DNA of 26,501 nucleotides from CALVGQ01 sp964368495 (GTDB lineage Bacteria > Bacillota_I > Bacilli_A > Erysipelotrichales > Erysipelotrichaceae): positions 1-26,501 of the forward strand of contig CAYJAJ010000021.1 in the NCBI GenBank assembly GCA_964368495.1, written 5' to 3'. Numbering within the stretch: the first letter of the stretch is position 1; each line of letters opens with the position of its first letter. The position numbers were made by a program, and so were the translations under genes. Below the pieces are notes generated by a model that was given only the letters and a program-made list of their open reading frames with translations, was not told the DNA's origin and searched no databases. Shown here piece by piece: positions 24,177 to 26,501 of this stretch.

Positions 24177-24205
24177 TTTACCTTATTTAAAGTATCTGTT
24201 ATTAT
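24177..24205 (+). promoter_or_regulatory. Promoter of ndk
   Basis: TTTACC (24177-24182), a 17-bp spacer and TATTAT (24200-24205) with TG at the extended -10 position. Transcription would start near 24212. Confidence 0.55.
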
Positions 24206-24239
24206 ACTTTTAGTAATGAAAGATGAGGATAAAAAATTT

Positions 24240-24638
24240 ATGGAACGTACATACATTATGCTTAAACCAGATGCATTAAAAAGAGGGGTTGCTGGAGAAA
24301 TTTTAGCACGTATTGAAAGAAAAGGATATCGTTTTGCAGACATGAAAATGTTCACACTTACTGAAGAAGTATTAAAAGAACATTATGCACATATCGCTGA
24401 TCGCCCTTTCTTCCCAGAAATCGTTAGCTATATGACATCAGGTCCAGTTCTTGGAATGATTGTTGAAGGTGAAAATGCTGTACAAGGAATGAGAATTCTT
24501 ATGGGTGCAACTAAATTTGAAGAAGCTGCTTCTGGAACAATTCGTGGAGATTATGCATTCTGTACTGCAGAAAATTTAATCCATGGTTCAGATTCTATTG
24601 AAAACGCAGAAATCGAAATCACTCGTTTTTTTAAATAG
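24240..24638 (+). CDS. ndk: Nucleoside diphosphate kinase
   Basis: 132 residues beginning MERTYIMLKPDA, the usual Ndk N-terminus. An upstream ATG at 24216 is almost at the predicted transcription start and would add an atypical tail. GAGGAT lies upstream of 24240. The phosphate-accepting His is H115 in NLIHGSDS, K9 and the 'SGTIRGDYA' nucleotide-binding segment are present. The enzyme moves phosphate between nucleoside di- and triphosphates. It is monocistronic, with its own promoter and terminator. Confidence 0.96.
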   Translation: MERTYIMLKPDALKRGVAGEILARIERKGYRFADMKMFTLTEEVLKEHYAHIADRPFFPEIVSYMTSGPVLGMIVEGENAVQGMRILMGATKFEEAASGTIRGDYAFCTAENLIHGSDSIENAEIEITRFFK

Positions 24639-24648
24639 TTTAATCTTT

Positions 24649-24678
24649 TAAAAAGGATATCATAAAGATATCTTTTTT
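24649..24678 (+). terminator. Terminator after ndk
   Basis: AAAAAGGATATC, a short loop and GATATCTTTTTT form a stem with one bulged G and six T. No separate promoter is obvious for the next operon, so some read-through may feed it. Confidence 0.75.
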
Positions 24679-24700
24679 CATATTATTAAGGAGAAATACA

Positions 24701-25663
24701 ATGACACGTTGGGGAATAATTGGAGTCGGAAACATTGCACAGCGATTTATTAAAAGTTTAAGCCATAGTAATAATGGAAAGTTAGTTGCAATTGCCTCAA
24801 AAAAAGAAGAAGTAAGAAAACAATTTTCATCAATAACTGCATATGATAATTACAATGATTTACTTGATGATGAAAACGTTGATGCAGTTTATATTGCTTT
24901 ACCTCATAATATGCATACCTTTTGGTGTATTGAAGCACTAAAGCATAAAAAAGCTGTATTATGCGAAAAACCAGTAGCTTTAACAAAAGATGAGATTCAA
25001 ACAATCATTGAATGTGCTAAAGAAAATAACACATTTTTTATGGAAGCGATGAAAACAAAGTTTGTACCCGCATTTTTAAAACTAAAAGAAAAAATGATGG
25101 AATTTGATTTAAATGATATATCAACAATTCATATCAACATGTGCAGTGATTCATTAAATAAAATTCATCCTAGCAGTTATTTTTTTGACCCTAAACAAGG
25201 TGGTACGTGGAATGATTTAGGCTCTTATTTAATTGCATTTCTTAATACATTTGTAAAAGATGAAATCAAAAATATAAAAACAAAGACCATAATGAATGGC
25301 TTTATTGATGTCCATACTGAAGTAAAACTTACTTATGATAATAAGCATGCTTATTTATTTGCGTCTAACATTAAAAACAAGGAAAGAACTGCAACTATAC
25401 AAATTAACGATACAGAAGTAATCATTCCCATGTTTAATCGTCCAGAATCATTTATCATCACCAACAAATCTGGTTCAACTACATTTGAGTATCCGCTTCT
25501 TTTTGATGACTTTTACAATCAAATTGAAGAAGTTCACACATGTTTACGCTTAGAGCATATACAAAGTTGTATTCATTCATTTGCGGATATGATCAATGAT
25601 GTTTCCTTATTAGAAAATGTTAGATTGTCTATGCATAATGACAAAAAAGATGATAAAATATAA
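24701..25663 (+). CDS. Gfo/Idh/MocA-family NAD(P)-dependent oxidoreductase
   Basis: 320 residues. The dinucleotide-binding motif GVGNIA (8-13) and the family motif CEKPVAL (88-94) are clear, followed by the C-terminal sheet domain with 'GGTWNDLGSYLI'. Family members oxidise or reduce sugars, inositols or related alcohols. The GG.W.DLG.Y pattern is typical of the trans-1,2-dihydrobenzene-1,2-diol dehydrogenase-like subgroup. The substrate is unknown. SD AAGGAG. It is followed after about 19 bp by rpiB. Confidence 0.92.
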   Translation: MTRWGIIGVGNIAQRFIKSLSHSNNGKLVAIASKKEEVRKQFSSITAYDNYNDLLDDENVDAVYIALPHNMHTFWCIEALKHKKAVLCEKPVALTKDEIQTIIECAKENNTFFMEAMKTKFVPAFLKLKEKMMEFDLNDISTIHINMCSDSLNKIHPSSYFFDPKQGGTWNDLGSYLIAFLNTFVKDEIKNIKTKTIMNGFIDVHTEVKLTYDNKHAYLFASNIKNKERTATIQINDTEVIIPMFNRPESFIITNKSGSTTFEYPLLFDDFYNQIEEVHTCLRLEHIQSCIHSFADMINDVSLLENVRLSMHNDKKDDKI

Positions 25664-25682
25664 TTAATTGGAGGATAGAAAA

Positions 25683-26123
25683 ATGATTATAGGAATTGCA
25701 AATGATCATGCTGCCGTAGAGCTAAAATACGAAATCATGGATCACCTTAAAGTCAAAGGACATGATATTGTTGACTTCGGTTGTGACGTTGATGAGAAGT
25801 GTGATTATCCAGATAAAGGGGAAGCTGTCGCAAAGGCAATAATTTCAAAAGAAGTTGAATGTGGTGTGTTAATTTGTGGTAGCGGTATTGGGATATCCAT
25901 TGCAGCAAATAAAGTAAATGGCATTCGAGCTGCTGTCTGTAGTGAGCCAACAACCGCTCGTCTTACTAAGCAACATAACAATGCCAATATCATTGCGTTT
26001 GGCGCAAGAATAGTCGGAAGTCAAATGGCCAAAGATATTGTTGATGCTTGGCTTGATGCAGAATACGAAGGTGGACGTCACCAAACTAGAATAGATAAAT
26101 TGCATAGAATAGAGGTAAAATAA
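25683..26123 (+). CDS. rpiB: Ribose-5-phosphate isomerase B (RpiB/LacAB family)
   Basis: 146 residues from ATG 25683, preceded by GGAGGAT 6 bp upstream. An in-frame TTG at 25668 overlaps that SD and is unlikely. 'IANDHAA' gives D8-H9, CGSGIG holds the catalytic Cys65, H98 lies in KQHNNANIIAFGAR and the C-terminal 'GGRHQTRIDKL' supplies the phosphate-binding Arg residues. These are the RpiB features. It interconverts ribose 5-phosphate and ribulose 5-phosphate, though some family members (LacA/B, AlsB) act on other sugar phosphates. Confidence 0.93.
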   Translation: MIIGIANDHAAVELKYEIMDHLKVKGHDIVDFGCDVDEKCDYPDKGEAVAKAIISKEVECGVLICGSGIGISIAANKVNGIRAAVCSEPTTARLTKQHNNANIIAFGARIVGSQMAKDIVDAWLDAEYEGGRHQTRIDKLHRIEVK

Positions 26124-26124
26124 A

Positions 26125-26501
26125 ATGGATAGAATAGAATATACACAAGAACTTAGAAAAAAAGGCTACAGTTGTAGCCAAGCCGTATTGTGTGCCTACT
26201 GTGATTTATATGGTTTAGACCATGATACAGCTTACAAATTAGCAGAAGGATTTAGTGCTGGATTTGGTGGTCGCAAAGAATTATGTGGTGCAGTAAGTGC
26301 AATGGGGATGGTTATTGGTTTAAAAAATAGTGCGGGAAATGGTGATAGCACAAATAAACCGGCAACGCTGAAACTAATTGATCAGGCAACAGAAGAATTC
26401 ATTGCTAAAAACAATACCCATATGTGTGCTCAATTAAAAGAGGAAAACACTGAAACACGCACTTGCTCTGATTTAATTAAGGACTGTGCAATACTAGTAG
26501 A
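26125..26501 (+). CDS. C_GCAxxG_C_C family protein, 3' end cut by window
   Basis: The frame opens one base after the rpiB stop, with GAGGT inside the end of rpiB as SD. The visible 125 residues contain the family's Cys landmarks: 'GYSCSQAVLCAYC', 'FSAGFGGRKELCGAVSAMGM', 'HMCAQLKEE', 'RTCSDLIKDC'. The family name comes from this Cys pattern, and members are thought to be redox-active or metal-binding, often next to redox genes. The GCA of the name appears as CGAV, with M-G in place of the usual spacing. It continues beyond the window end. Confidence 0.88.
   Translation, partial: MDRIEYTQELRKKGYSCSQAVLCAYCDLYGLDHDTAYKLAEGFSAGFGGRKELCGAVSAMGMVIGLKNSAGNGDSTNKPATLKLIDQATEEFIAKNNTHMCAQLKEENTETRTCSDLIKDCAILV

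Overview
The window is low-GC DNA with a strong Shine-Dalgarno (SD) pattern (GGAGG), sigma-A type promoters, lipoprotein and membrane-anchored surface proteins, and no outer-membrane genes. This fits a Bacillota (Firmicutes) bacterium. An Erysipelotrichia-like or clostridial gut or sediment anaerobe is a reasonable guess, but I cannot fix the genus. TGA is used as a stop (end of the gene at 10897), so the reduced Mycoplasma code is not in use. I see no phage, transposase, CRISPR or plasmid genes.

Left part (1-10900): the 3' part of a BspA-like leucine-rich-repeat surface protein, then two large membrane-bound cyclic-di-GMP proteins (1846-4788 and 8243-10897) flanking a four-gene operon of MarR regulator, MATE efflux pump and two GNAT acetyltransferases. 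The second acetyltransferase resembles the polyamine acetyltransferase BltD. Both c-di-GMP proteins have a degenerate GGDEF domain and an intact EAL domain, so they look like phosphodiesterases. Their promoters share an unusual core (TTGACT, then TCG-x-CAATTTTCGA, then the -10) and a later AGCAAACTCA element, which suggests common control. The second has a long leader with a nested hairpin.

Middle part (10900-18400): a minus-strand operon of three unknown membrane proteins, two with identical N-terminal zinc ribbons; a lone purC; a DUF2325 gene with a striking near-perfect 30-bp palindrome over its promoter; aspA (aspartate ammonia-lyase); a spermidine-synthase-like Rossmann protein; and an XRE-type DNA-binding membrane protein whose likely terminator lies inside the neighbouring convergent gene.

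Right part (18400-26501): a complete branched-chain amino acid ABC transporter operon (livJ-livH-livM-livG-livF in transcription order) ending with a CBS-ACT protein that may sense the imported ligand. It has a strong promoter, a CodY-box-like site and two interleaved inverted repeats upstream, and a 12-bp hairpin after livJ. Then, on the plus strand, come tRNA-Thr(TGT), tRNA-Gly(GCC), ndk, and a short operon of Gfo/Idh/MocA oxidoreductase, rpiB and a C_GCAxxG_C_C protein cut by the window end.

For several genes the SD sequence or promoter places the true start downstream of the first possible start. The coordinates given here use the corrected starts. The most promising undescribed elements are the zinc-ribbon membrane operon, the shared promoter and leader elements of the two phosphodiesterases, and the DUF2325 operator.
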